Notes: generated by a model from the letters alone, not told the origin. 13,559 bases of DNA from an uncultured Ruminococcus sp. (GCA_902782785.1 CACZOH010000148.1:1-13559), one strand, 5' to 3'; shown: positions 1 to 7,463, counted from the first letter of the stretch. Translations and numbers: made by a program.

Positions 1-116
1 ACCCACCCCAAACTGGGCGTAAGAAGCAGGCACAAGGAGCTTCATCGATATGCCCTTTGACGGATTTTTAGGCCCGTCCTCAAACGGCTTCCCTCAAACT
101 AGGATACTGCACCGTC
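1..116 (-). ncRNA. Structured RNA or long 5' leader of unknown family, cut by the window edge
   Basis: This non-coding stretch lies beyond the ispA stop and directly downstream of a minus-strand promoter. Read on the minus strand it is much more GC-rich than the AT-rich DNA before it and can form nested helices. One is GACGG (78-74) with CCGUC (63-59) around a 10-nt loop. Another is GGGC (55-52) with GCCC (18-15), enclosing GAAGC (43-39) with GCUUC (27-23). The octamer GUUUGAGG occurs twice (99-92 and 85-78), and a close variant, GUUUGGGG, lies at 13-6. No ORF with a ribosome binding site is visible. The 3' part is outside the window. It could be a stand-alone RNA (6S and raiA-type RNAs of Firmicutes are candidates I cannot confirm from memory) or a cis-regulatory leader of the next gene, which in Clostridia is often dxs. 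It does not match the tmRNA, SRP or RNase P signatures I know. The helices are seen; the family is unassigned. Confidence 0.5.
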
Positions 117-122
117 CATAAT

Positions 123-150
123 ATTTTACCATATTTTTTTGATAATGCAA
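123..150 (-). promoter_or_regulatory. Sigma-A-like promoter facing the left-edge RNA
   Basis: On the minus strand a -35 TTGCAT (150-145) is followed by a 16-nt spacer and a -10 TAAAAT (128-123). A TGG just before the -10 gives an extended -10. Transcription would start near 116, exactly where the sequence turns from AT-rich to GC-rich and structured. It is separate from the ispA operon promoter and suggests that the downstream element is transcribed independently. Confidence 0.55.
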
Positions 151-195
151 TAGAAAAATGCAAAAAACACGAATATTTTTTCACTTTTTACGCAT

Positions 196-1083
196 TTATT
201 TGCGTCTGTTGAGTAAATATTCCGCAAGTTCGCACAAATCGTCGCTTACTTTTCCGTATTTTTTAACAGCGTTTATACCCTGTTCCGTCAGTTGTGCGGC
301 AAGCTTTTGCGCATCGTCAAGCGACATATACGACAAAACCGTAGTCTTTCCGTTTTTCTCATCGGAGCCTATCGGTTTACCGAGCTCCTCCTCGCTCGAT
401 ATTACGTCTAAAATATCGTCGCGTATCTGGAATGCTCTGCCGATGCAGGCGCAGTATTCGTCCGCGTCTCTGCATTTTTGATCGTCATAACAGCCGGCAG
501 CCGCAAGACCGAGCTTAGCGGTACTGCGCAGAAGCGCTCCCGTTTTGAGCGCGTTCATTTTGGTGAACTCACGGAAATCGAGTTTTCTCGTCTCGCCCTG
601 CATATCCATCACCTGACCGCCGACCATCCCTTTGTAACCCGCAAGCTCCGACAGCGCCTTTACGGCGTTTACCTTCGCTTTGTCGTCTGTTTCGGCGTCA
701 GCAATTATCTCAAAGGCTATCAGCGAGAGCGCGTCTCCGGCAAGCAGCGCCAATGCTTCCCCGTAGACCACGTGGTTCGTCGGTTTGCCTCTGCGCAGAT
801 CGTCGTTATCCATACACGGCAGATCGTCGTGTATCAGAGAAAACGTATGTATCATCTCAAGCGCCGCCGCAAACGACAAAGCTCCCTTGTCAAACGGCTG
901 TAAACCGCCGAATTCCGAGAATTTGAGCGTTAAAAACGGTCTTATCCTTTTACCTCCGTTTTTTACGCTGTACGCCATTGATTCCGTTATTACGGGATAA
1001 TCACCGTCGTAACCGGACAGCAGTCCGTATAAGTATTCGTTAACTACGCTGTTATATGATTTCAGGGTTTCGGCAATACTCAT
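196..1083 (-). CDS. ispA: Farnesyl diphosphate synthase (class II polyprenyl synthetase)
   Basis: A 295-residue, all-alpha prenyl diphosphate synthase that condenses IPP with DMAPP and GPP to give FPP in the cytosol, supplying the undecaprenyl carrier and quinone side chains. Both aspartate-rich motifs are intact. The first is DDLPCMD (86-92), followed by NDDLRRGKPT; the second is RDDILD (221-226). The K45/R46/R48 cluster (GGKRIRP) binds diphosphate. The first motif has the two-residue insertion of bacterial type FPP synthases, and an aromatic residue (F81) sits five positions before it, which fits a C15 product. Length matches the family (about 290-300). The ATG at 1083 overlaps the xseB stop by 4 nt (ATGA), so the two are translationally coupled. 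Last gene of the nusB–xseA–xseB–ispA operon. No convincing terminator follows it. GPP or GGPP synthesis cannot be fully excluded. Confidence 0.95.
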   Translation of the reverse strand: MSIAETLKSYNSVVNEYLYGLLSGYDGDYPVITESMAYSVKNGGKRIRPFLTLKFSEFGGLQPFDKGALSFAAALEMIHTFSLIHDDLPCMDNDDLRRGKPTNHVVYGEALALLAGDALSLIAFEIIADAETDDKAKVNAVKALSELAGYKGMVGGQVMDMQGETRKLDFREFTKMNALKTGALLRSTAKLGLAAAGCYDDQKCRDADEYCACIGRAFQIRDDILDVISSEEELGKPIGSDEKNGKTTVLSYMSLDDAQKLAAQLTEQGINAVKKYGKVSDDLCELAEYLLNRRK

Positions 1084-1280
1084 TTTACCTCTTCCTCCGT
1101 AAGCATTTTTACTTTTTTCTCCGCACAGTCAAGTATCTCATTTGCTTTTTTTATAAGCGTTACGCCTTCCTCAAACAGCTCAAGCGACTTATCGAGCGGC
1201 GTATCGGTGTTTTCAAGCAGCGCCGCGATCTCTTTTATCCTTTCGGTTATCTGTTCAAAGCTTTTCTCTTCATTTTTCAT
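1080..1280 (-). CDS. xseB: Exodeoxyribonuclease VII small subunit
   Basis: A 66-residue helical protein matching the small subunit of ExoVII, several copies of which bind one XseA to form the enzyme that degrades single-stranded DNA into oligonucleotides. The family pattern is visible: FEQITERIKEIAALLEN near the N-terminus, then the core TPLDKSLELFEEGVTLIKKANEIL (about 27-50), ending in a charged tail (KKVKMLTEEEVK). Length is in the usual 60-80 range. The ATG at 1280 overlaps the 3' end of xseA by 11 nt, preceded by GAGGTGATATTAA, which acts as the ribosome binding site inside xseA. Its stop overlaps the ispA start. Adjacency to xseA makes the assignment secure. Confidence 0.95.
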   Translation of the reverse strand: MKNEEKSFEQITERIKEIAALLENTDTPLDKSLELFEEGVTLIKKANEILDCAEKKVKMLTEEEVK

Positions 1281-2481
1281 TTAATATCACCTCGTCGACG
1301 GTCGACACGACGGCTCCGTCGTTCATCGTTACTTTTATTTTATCGCCTTTTTTAAAATCCGCTGCGTTTGATTTCGGCACTCCGTCCTTTTCGATATAAG
1401 CGTAGCCGCTTGACAAGACTTTAAGGGGGCTTACCGCCTCAAGCTTTGCCGCGGCGGTCTCGAATTCCTTTTTACGCTTAAGCAGGATTATATTGAACTT
1501 ATCCGCCGTTTTATCGCTCATCGCGTCAATCATCTGACGTCTGTCGTTTATCTGATTCTGATATGATGATAGGGCGCGGGAGGAAGCGAATTTGTCTATC
1601 GTATTTTTATTATCCGACAGCTTTTTCTTTATTCTTTGTACTATCCTGTCCTTTTCCGCGGAAAAGAGTGTTTTAAGCGCCTCGCCGTCAGGAGTCGCAA
1701 GCTCCGCCGCGTGAGAGGGCGTTGAAGCACGCACGTCAGCGGCGAAATCGCATATGGTAAAGTCGGTTTCATGTCCCACGGCGGATATGACCGGGACCTT
1801 TGAACCGCGCACCGCGTATGCTATTTCCTCCGTATTGAACGGTTGGAAATCCTCGATACTGCCGCCGCCGCGGCCGATTATTATCACGTCTGTTTTCTGT
1901 CTGTCGTTGAAATAAAGAAGTCCTTCCGTCAAGGTTTTGAGAGCCGTCGCGCCCTGCACCACTGCGGGATATATGATAAGCTCGCACGACGGGTACCTGC
2001 TTGTCGCTATATTTATTATATCGCGTACCGCCGCGCCGGTCTGAGAGGTTATTACGCCTATCTTATCCGGGTATTTCGGCAGAGGTCTTTTCAGCTTTTC
2101 GTCAAATATGCCCTTTGCTTCAAGCATTTTTCTGATACGCTCGGCTTCTATATAAAGCGCGCCTATACCGTCGTTTATTATATCGGAAACGTAGAGCTGA
2201 TACCGTCCGTCCTGCGCGTAAACGCTTATATATCCCGTACATATCACTTTCATCCCGTTTTCCGGGATGATTTTCAGTTTTAAGTTCTGCGATCGGTACA
2301 TAACGCATTTCAGCTGCGCTTTGTCGTCCTTAAGCGTGAAATACATATGCCCGCTTGCAAAATGATGGTTGAAATTCGATATCTCGCCGGATACGGAGAC
2401 GGAACGCAGATAAGGCGAGCCGTCTATCATCATTTTTATAAACTCCGTGACCTGAGTTACGGTAAGTTGTCTATTTTCCAT
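1270..2481 (-). CDS. xseA: Exodeoxyribonuclease VII large subunit
   Basis: A 403-residue catalytic subunit of ExoVII, which cleaves single-stranded DNA from either end and takes part in repair and recombination. An N-terminal OB fold (about 1-105, with VSGEISNFNHHFASGHMYFTLKD) binds DNA. The catalytic domain carries the family signatures: KIGVITSQTGAAVRDI (140-155), GRGGGSIEDFQPFNTE (204-218), VPVISAVGHETDFTICDFAADVRASTPSHAAE (229-260). A long charged helical segment (about 270-360) is the expected coiled-coil arm that binds XseB, followed by the C-terminal strand region with SSGYAYIEKDG. Length is normal (400-450). The start overlaps the upstream gene by 11 nt and has AGGTG just before it. 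Intact. Confidence 0.96.
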   Translation of the reverse strand: MENRQLTVTQVTEFIKMMIDGSPYLRSVSVSGEISNFNHHFASGHMYFTLKDDKAQLKCVMYRSQNLKLKIIPENGMKVICTGYISVYAQDGRYQLYVSDIINDGIGALYIEAERIRKMLEAKGIFDEKLKRPLPKYPDKIGVITSQTGAAVRDIINIATSRYPSCELIIYPAVVQGATALKTLTEGLLYFNDRQKTDVIIIGRGGGSIEDFQPFNTEEIAYAVRGSKVPVISAVGHETDFTICDFAADVRASTPSHAAELATPDGEALKTLFSAEKDRIVQRIKKKLSDNKNTIDKFASSRALSSYQNQINDRRQMIDAMSDKTADKFNIILLKRKKEFETAAAKLEAVSPLKVLSSGYAYIEKDGVPKSNAADFKKGDKIKVTMNDGAVVSTVDEVILNEK

Positions 2482-3400
2482 TTATCACCTTTTGATAAGT
2501 TATAAGCGCCGTTCCCGCCGCGTTATCGGCTGAGAATGCGGGTTTTGCAAAATAAGCGCCGTATTTATTTATAAAATAATTCCTTAGATATGCGTTTGAC
2601 GATACGCCGCCTGAAAAAAGAAGAGGCAGTTTTTTTTCCGAAAATGCGTTTTCCGTCATTTTATCTATCGTCTCTTTGATCGCTTCCAGAACGTACGCGG
2701 CGATAAAAGACGGAGCGCAACCGTCTTTTTTAAGCTTTTCCGCCTTGTTTTCAAAGCCGGAAAGATTACAGTCGCATCCGTTGACGCATACTTTTATTTT
2801 CGGTATTTTATCCGTGTTCTTCTCCGACAGGCGCTCAAGCTCGGCGCCGCACGGGAAACTCATCCCGAGCATTACGCCTACTCTGTCTATAAGCTGTCCC
2901 GCGGTTATGTCAAGCGTTTTGCCCGTAATATCACACGCGCAGCTTTCGCCGTCATAACTCACCGTAAGCAGCTCTAATGTACCTCCGGAAAGATGATATG
3001 CGTAAAACCGGTCATATTCCGGCATTTCAGAGGAATAAACCGCCGCTTTTATATGTCCCTCCTGGTGCGAATTATAATACACGGGGATATTCAAGGCTTT
3101 TGATACGGAAGCCGCTGCGGCTGTACCGCACAAAAAACATGGCATATATGAGCCTTCAACACTGCGCGGCTTATCGCTGCACCCTACGGCTTTTATCTTT
3201 GATATATCCGATTCTATTTTTTCAAAAGCGACAGGAAGATTGACGGTGTGGGAAAACACGGCGTCGCTTTGCCGCAGACCCGCGCCGCCTTCTTTAACCT
3301 TAAGCGGTACTTTTATATTCTCCGTTATCTCTCCGTCAACGCATAAGGCAAGCGACGTGGTGTAATTGCTTGTGTCTATGCCTAAAACGGAAACACTCAT
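2471..3400 (-). CDS. TsaD/Kae1-like (peptidase M22 family) protein, divergent paralogue
   Basis: A 309-residue ASKHA-fold protein of the Kae1/TsaD/M22 family. True TsaD, with TsaB and TsaE, makes the t6A modification of ANN-decoding tRNAs. Seen here: an N-terminal phosphate-loop region (VLGIDTSNYTTSLAL, 5-19), a metal-binding HxxxH in NSHQEGH (H112, H116), an SGG motif (138-140), and a late SADNAAGTALI block near 290 resembling the SDNGAMIA region of TsaD. It is shorter than TsaD (about 335-345), and SGG is followed by TLEL rather than the usual HT. This paralogue sits between nusB and xseA in many Clostridia and is often annotated O-sialoglycoprotein endopeptidase; its function is not established. 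It should not be taken as the organism's only TsaD. The ATG overlaps the nusB stop by 4 nt (ATGA), so it is translated in the same operon. Confidence 0.85.
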   Translation of the reverse strand: MSVSVLGIDTSNYTTSLALCVDGEITENIKVPLKVKEGGAGLRQSDAVFSHTVNLPVAFEKIESDISKIKAVGCSDKPRSVEGSYMPCFLCGTAAAASVSKALNIPVYYNSHQEGHIKAAVYSSEMPEYDRFYAYHLSGGTLELLTVSYDGESCACDITGKTLDITAGQLIDRVGVMLGMSFPCGAELERLSEKNTDKIPKIKVCVNGCDCNLSGFENKAEKLKKDGCAPSFIAAYVLEAIKETIDKMTENAFSEKKLPLLFSGGVSSNAYLRNYFINKYGAYFAKPAFSADNAAGTALITYQKVINGK

Positions 3401-3825
3401 TTCATCAGTCCTTCGCCTTTTATCGCGGAATTCAATACACCGTTTATGAATGCGGGCGCTTGCTCGGTATCATATTTTTTGGCAAGCTCCACCGCCTCGT
3501 TCATCGCTGCGGCGGAAGGAACGTCATCAAGATATTTGCATTCGTAAATGCAAAGACGCATTATGGACAGGGAAACGCGCGATATTCTCTCAAGCTTCCA
3601 GCCGACCGCGTATTTCGCTATAACGGCGTCTAATTTCTCTGCTTCGTTTATAACGCCGTAAAACACGGTCTTCAGATACGCGTCGTCGCTGTAGCCGTAA
3701 AGCTCCGCTGAGGTTTCGTACAGCTCGGACGGATCCTCCGTATCTGTGTTGAACGAGTATTCGTAAAGCAGACAAAAAGCCTGTTCGCGCAGTTTTGTTC
3801 TCGGTGTTCTTTCTTTGTTTTCCAT
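3397..3825 (-). CDS. nusB: Transcription antitermination factor NusB
   Basis: A 142-residue helical RNA-binding protein that pairs with NusE (ribosomal protein S10) on boxA RNA in antitermination complexes, mainly on rRNA operons. The family pattern is complete: TKLREQAFCLLYEYSF near the N-terminus; the central AEKLDAVIAKYAVGWKLERISRVSLSIMRLCIYE; and the C-terminal signature VPSAAAMNEAVELAKKYDTEQAPAFINGVLNSA. Length is typical. The ATG at 3825 has AAAGGAC upstream at good spacing. It is the first gene of the block of overlapping genes ending in ispA. I see no clear promoter in the 70 bp before it, so it may depend partly on read-through past the hairpin from the lipoprotein gene. The asp23/DUF322 gene often found upstream of nusB in Clostridia is not here. 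Confidence 0.95.
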   Translation of the reverse strand: MENKERTPRTKLREQAFCLLYEYSFNTDTEDPSELYETSAELYGYSDDAYLKTVFYGVINEAEKLDAVIAKYAVGWKLERISRVSLSIMRLCIYECKYLDDVPSAAAMNEAVELAKKYDTEQAPAFINGVLNSAIKGEGLMK

Positions 3826-3841
3826 ATGTTTTGTCCTTTAT

Positions 3842-3876
3842 AACATAAACAAGCCCGGAGGTGTCCCGTCCGAGCT
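3842..3876 (-). terminator. Hairpin with weak U tract between the lipoprotein gene and nusB
   Basis: On the minus strand AGCUCGGA (3876-3869) pairs with UCCGGGCU (3859-3852): an 8-bp stem with one G·U pair and a 9-nt loop, followed by the interrupted tract TTGTTTATGT. The stem is good and the T run poor, so it is probably a partial terminator that lowers rather than blocks read-through into nusB. It could also be an mRNA-stability or processing hairpin. Confidence 0.5.
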
Positions 3877-3895
3877 CGTTATCGTTTTATCAGCC

Positions 3896-4810
3896 TTATT
3901 CGGCAGGCTCGGCGGCAGTTTCCTCGCCTGTATCTTCACTCTGTATCTCGCGGTAATCGAAAGATATGGTCTTTCTTTCGCTTATCATTTCCTCCGTAAG
4001 ATCGTTTATTATCTCGTCCTCTTCCTCTTCGTCGTAATAATAGCAGATCCAGCGGTGCTCTTCGTCGTTCTCAAGATTGCCTATCTTTACTACGCGTTTT
4101 CCGTCTTCGGATAAGGTGATTCCGAGCGCGGACATAACAGTTGCAACGTCCTCACCCTTTTCGTTCTGATAAACGGTCTGCAGATACTTGGAAATGGTGA
4201 GCTCTGATTTTTCTCCCAGAGCGCTGAAATTTGTCTCGGGCGTTATTGTGACCTCTCCGTTGTTTATTTCAAAAGCAACGTTGAACGAGCGGTAAGTTTT
4301 TTCAACGAGCGCAATGACTACGCTGTCATAAGTATTCAGCTTTGTTTTAAAAGCGTCGACGACTTCGCCGTTGATCTTGCACTGCCATTCGTATATATCG
4401 TTTGAGCCGGGAGCTTTTCCGGCGGTATTGTTCATAACGGTGTCAAGCGTATATTCGACCTCTCCGTTGAACTGTGAAACGACGACCTGCGGAAGCTCCG
4501 CGTTTTTGTCCTTTGCTCTTACGGCAAGCTCAAGCGCGTACATCGGCGTAGGAGTGAGACGGTATAACTGGCGGGCGTATTCCTCGGTCCATAAACCGCC
4601 TTCGGTCGTTTCCTCAACAAGCTCCGTTTCATCTATCGGAGCGACTCTTATCGCCTCGCTCGATAAAAGCGTCTTGTTGTTGTTGCCGTAAACGTATATG
4701 GATACGTACGCGTTTTTATCACTGTACTGGCTTCCCGCCGTGTTGCAGGACGCAAGCGCAATTATCATAACGGCCGCAAGTATCACTGTGATCGTTCTTT
4801 TGAATTTCAT
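3896..4810 (-). CDS. Secreted lipoprotein with DUF4430-like regions
   Basis: A 304-residue exported lipoprotein of unknown function. The N-terminus is a lipoprotein signal: KFKR, a hydrophobic stretch (7-20), then the lipobox LASC with C22 as the lipidated residue. The first mature region (about 33-170) ends in YEWQCKINGEVVDAF...YDSVVIAL (140-167), a pattern typical of DUF4430, a small beta domain found in cobalamin-binding and gel-forming surface proteins. A second region (about 176-285) has the same outline: strands, a DVATVMSALGI helix, then EHRWICYYYD (251-260), which suggests a diverged duplication. The tail is very acidic (EEEEDE and the last 15 residues). It has its own strong promoter, and AGGAG lies 9 nt before the ATG. 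Its place directly after a class A PBP suggests an envelope role, but the ligand is unknown. The domain assignment is from pattern only. Confidence 0.75.
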   Translation of the reverse strand: MKFKRTITVILAAVMIIALASCNTAGSQYSDKNAYVSIYVYGNNNKTLLSSEAIRVAPIDETELVEETTEGGLWTEEYARQLYRLTPTPMYALELAVRAKDKNAELPQVVVSQFNGEVEYTLDTVMNNTAGKAPGSNDIYEWQCKINGEVVDAFKTKLNTYDSVVIALVEKTYRSFNVAFEINNGEVTITPETNFSALGEKSELTISKYLQTVYQNEKGEDVATVMSALGITLSEDGKRVVKIGNLENDEEHRWICYYYDEEEEDEIINDLTEEMISERKTISFDYREIQSEDTGEETAAEPAE

Positions 4811-4854
4811 ACGGAAATACTCCTTTTCAAAGTGAAAAATACAATTCTTTTATG

Positions 4855-4883
4855 ATTATACTACATTTAAATGAAAATGTCAA
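4855..4883 (-). promoter_or_regulatory. Consensus sigma-A promoter of the lipoprotein gene
   Basis: On the minus strand a perfect -35 TTGACA (4883-4878), a 17-nt spacer and a perfect -10 TATAAT (4860-4855). Transcription would start near 4848, giving a leader of about 38 nt with AGGAG before the ATG at 4810. It is the best match to consensus in the window, so the lipoprotein is probably made at high level independently of the PBP gene upstream. Confidence 0.85.
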
Positions 4884-4903
4884 GATTTTTTATATATTTT
4901 ATT

Positions 4904-7438
4904 TTATCCGGCGGGAATATCGGTCTCCTCGGGCTCCGTCTCGTATTCCTCGTAAGGATCATACGTGTATTCGTTGTGGACCGTGCAGACCTTTAAGGGA
5001 TTGGGCGTAAACATATATCCCGAATCTTCTATATCGACGTATATCGAGAAATTCCTCTCGGGAGCGAGCACCCACACCTTTTCCGTAGTATGCTGGCAGT
5101 ATTCGTTTGCTATCTTGCCGGTTTCCGTGCAGTATTTTACGGCTACGTGCTGCGTGCAGTAGGTCGTGGGCTGCGTGCCGTTAATAAAGTATCCGACTTC
5201 CGCTCTTCCTCCGCGCGGATCGTGGCCGCAGACGTCGGGATTGTATAACTGTCCCGAATCCTTGCAGACCGTGACCTGAACGATATCGCCGATGACGGGA
5301 AATTCCTTTATAAGCTCCGTGCCCTCTTTTTTAGCTTCGTCGTACATTTCCTTGTGAAGCTTTACCATTACGTTATCGAAAATGGACATAGCCGGGTTCG
5401 GTCTGTAATTCGTTCTCAGAGGAGACGGCTCTACGAAACCGTACCATACGGCGCCGACGTAATACGGGGTGAAACCGCAGAACCACCTGTCGTACTCGTG
5501 CATAGAAGTACCCGTCTTGCCTGCGCAAACGGTCATATCGTCTATTTTAATATAACTGAAATACGGTTTTACGACGTTTTCCATAAGCTTCGTCATAACG
5601 GAGCAGGTCGCCGTGCTGAACACGACCGTGCTTTCAAGCTTGTTGTCTATTACGACGTTGCCCTGTGAATCGAGGACCTTGGTATACGTTCTGCTTCTGT
5701 TGTGGATACCGCCGTTCGTAAACGTGGTGTATGCGCTCGCCATTTCACGCACGGTGAGACCGAGCGTCGTGGCGCCGAGTGCGAGAGGCGCTATATCAAG
5801 GTCGGACATCGTAACGCCGTTCTTGTTCGTATATGACTCCACGAGGTTGTATATACCGAGCTTTTTCAGATATTCGTACGAGCGCTCGACCGTTACTCTG
5901 CGAAGCACCTTGACCGCAACGGTGTTGAGAGACTGCTGTACCGCGTAGCTGACGTTAACAAGCCCAAGATATCTGTGGTTTACGTTCTGAGGCCACGGCT
6001 TCTTGTCTGAGGTTATCTGGTCCGGCGAGTCGTCGACGACCGTGCCCCAGTTTATTATACCGAGGTCTATACCGGGACCGTAGGTGGATAACGGCTTGAT
6101 CGAAGAACCCGGAGATCTTCTCGCCTGCGTCGCGAGGTTGAATATCCTGCTCTGCGTTTTTTCCCATCTGCGTCCTATGATGCCGAGACAGTCGCCCGTG
6201 TTCGGGTCGCATACGACCATGGCAGACTGCGGCAAAATCGTATACGATTCCTCCGGGAAAACCTTATCGTCAAGGTAACATTCCTCAAGAATAGACTGGA
6301 CCTTCGGATCCATGCAGAGATAAACTCTGTATCCGCTTGAGAAGACCAGATTTGACGCTATCTCACGCGATACGTTGTTTTTCTCCATTATATCGGCAAT
6401 AAGATCCTCTATAACGGCGTCAACGTAATCAGACGAGACGTGGGACGTCGTTTTCTCTTCTTTCTGACTGTTTTTGGGCTCTGTGTAAAGCTTCAGCGGC
6501 TCGTCCCACGCCGCCTCGAATTCTTCCTTTGTTATATCCCCGTAAGAATACATCGTTTTCAAAACGGTGTTTCTTCTTTCAAGGTTGTATTCGGGATTTT
6601 GCTTCGGGTCGTATTTTGTCGGGAACTTTATGATGGATGCGAGCGCCGCGCCTTCCGCAAGCGTCAGCTCCGTCACCTCTTTATTGAAATATTTTTTCGC
6701 CGCCGTCTTTATACCGTAACAGCCCTGCGAAAGGTATATCGTATTCAGATAATACTCAAGGATTTCCTTTTTGTTTAGCTTTTGCTCAAGATAAAGCGCG
6801 CGGAAAATCTCCTGCACCTTGCGCTGTATCGAATAATCGTCCTCGCCCGTCATGTTCTTGACAAGCTGCTGAGTTATGGTCGAACCGCCGAAGGTCGAGC
6901 CGGACGGCATAAAGAAGTTCTGTACGGCTCCGAGCGTTCTGTACCAGTCGACGCCCTGATGATCCCAGAAACGGTGGTCCTCAATATCTATGAACGCGTC
7001 TATAACGTAGTCGGGAACTTCTCTTATTGAGACCCATATCCTGTTTTCGCCTCCGTTTACGCGCTCCTCCTCAAGCTCGATCTCCTTGCCGTTTTCGTCA
7101 TACACGAAAAACATAGTGGTACCGTCCTGCTCGGTGCGCAGGTAATCGACGTCAAGAGTCGGATCTATATTGTTCTTAAGATAGAATGCGAAAACGATAC
7201 CGCATACGAGAGCCGTAATGATACCGATTATAAGTATCGTTATGAGAATGTTGAAAATATAGGAAACGAGGCGTACGGCAAAATGAAGTGTCAGTGACAA
7301 TACCCGCCTGAACGCTTTTCCCCAGTATATATGATATCCGCGTTTTTCATCGCGCTTTTTTCTTCTTTCTTTAGCGCGTCTTCTTGCGGATTTTATTTTA
7401 TCCGCGGCGTTTTTGAAAAAATCGCCGACCTTCTGCAT
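4904..7438 (-). CDS. Class A penicillin-binding protein (glycosyltransferase/transpeptidase)
   Basis: An 844-residue bifunctional peptidoglycan synthase that polymerises lipid II and cross-links the stem peptides outside the membrane. Order: a very basic cytoplasmic segment (14-45); one membrane helix (about 53-87); the GT51 glycosyltransferase with catalytic E153 in IEDHRF and GGSTITQQLVKN (184-194), then RKVQEIFRALYLEQ and EYYLNTIYLSQGCYGI; a linker; and the transpeptidase with SSIK (S445 nucleophile, K448), SLN (503-505) and KTGT (641-644). The tail (725-821) holds six cysteines, four with a nearby histidine, in a repeated pattern. The usual EDRRF reads EDHRF here. No terminator follows, so read-through into the lipoprotein gene is possible. 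The ATG at 7438 lies 25 nt from the strong ribosome binding site; an in-frame ATC at 7459 fits better and would add seven residues. Comparable to PBP1A/PonA of Firmicutes. Confidence 0.95.
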   Translation of the reverse strand: MQKVGDFFKNAADKIKSARRRAKERRKKRDEKRGYHIYWGKAFRRVLSLTLHFAVRLVSYIFNILITILIIGIITALVCGIVFAFYLKNNIDPTLDVDYLRTEQDGTTMFFVYDENGKEIELEEERVNGGENRIWVSIREVPDYVIDAFIDIEDHRFWDHQGVDWYRTLGAVQNFFMPSGSTFGGSTITQQLVKNMTGEDDYSIQRKVQEIFRALYLEQKLNKKEILEYYLNTIYLSQGCYGIKTAAKKYFNKEVTELTLAEGAALASIIKFPTKYDPKQNPEYNLERRNTVLKTMYSYGDITKEEFEAAWDEPLKLYTEPKNSQKEEKTTSHVSSDYVDAVIEDLIADIMEKNNVSREIASNLVFSSGYRVYLCMDPKVQSILEECYLDDKVFPEESYTILPQSAMVVCDPNTGDCLGIIGRRWEKTQSRIFNLATQARRSPGSSIKPLSTYGPGIDLGIINWGTVVDDSPDQITSDKKPWPQNVNHRYLGLVNVSYAVQQSLNTVAVKVLRRVTVERSYEYLKKLGIYNLVESYTNKNGVTMSDLDIAPLALGATTLGLTVREMASAYTTFTNGGIHNRSRTYTKVLDSQGNVVIDNKLESTVVFSTATCSVMTKLMENVVKPYFSYIKIDDMTVCAGKTGTSMHEYDRWFCGFTPYYVGAVWYGFVEPSPLRTNYRPNPAMSIFDNVMVKLHKEMYDEAKKEGTELIKEFPVIGDIVQVTVCKDSGQLYNPDVCGHDPRGGRAEVGYFINGTQPTTYCTQHVAVKYCTETGKIANEYCQHTTEKVWVLAPERNFSIYVDIEDSGYMFTPNPLKVCTVHNEYTYDPYEEYETEPEETDIPAG

Positions 7439-7463
7439 GGCCGTAAAGAATTTATTGATACTA

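Noticed and set aside
1..116. Assignment of the left-edge RNA to tmRNA, SRP RNA, RNase P or a specific riboswitch
   Set aside because: None of the diagnostic cores I know (such as GAGGAAAGUC of RNase P or the tmRNA acceptor end) is present, and the molecule is cut at the window edge.
162..181. AAAAAA...TTTTTT palindrome downstream of ispA as a terminator
   Set aside because: An all-A/T stem with an 8-nt loop is too weak, and the following GCATTTTTC is a poor U tract; probably low-complexity AT sequence.
190..205. Inverted repeat ACGCA/TGCGT at the ispA stop as a terminator
   Set aside because: The stem is only 5 bp and on the minus strand it is followed by A residues, not U.
478..903. Plus-strand open frame of 141 codons
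   Set aside because: It lies fully opposite ispA, has no recognisable motif or ribosome binding site, and its composition is Arg/His-rich as expected of a reverse shadow. The other plus-strand frames (for example 1843-2283, 7874-8227, 12074-12535) are rejected for the same reason.
2471..3400. Naming the M22 protein tsaD outright
   Set aside because: It is short, lacks the His after SGG, and the genomic context is that of the clostridial paralogue, not tsaD.
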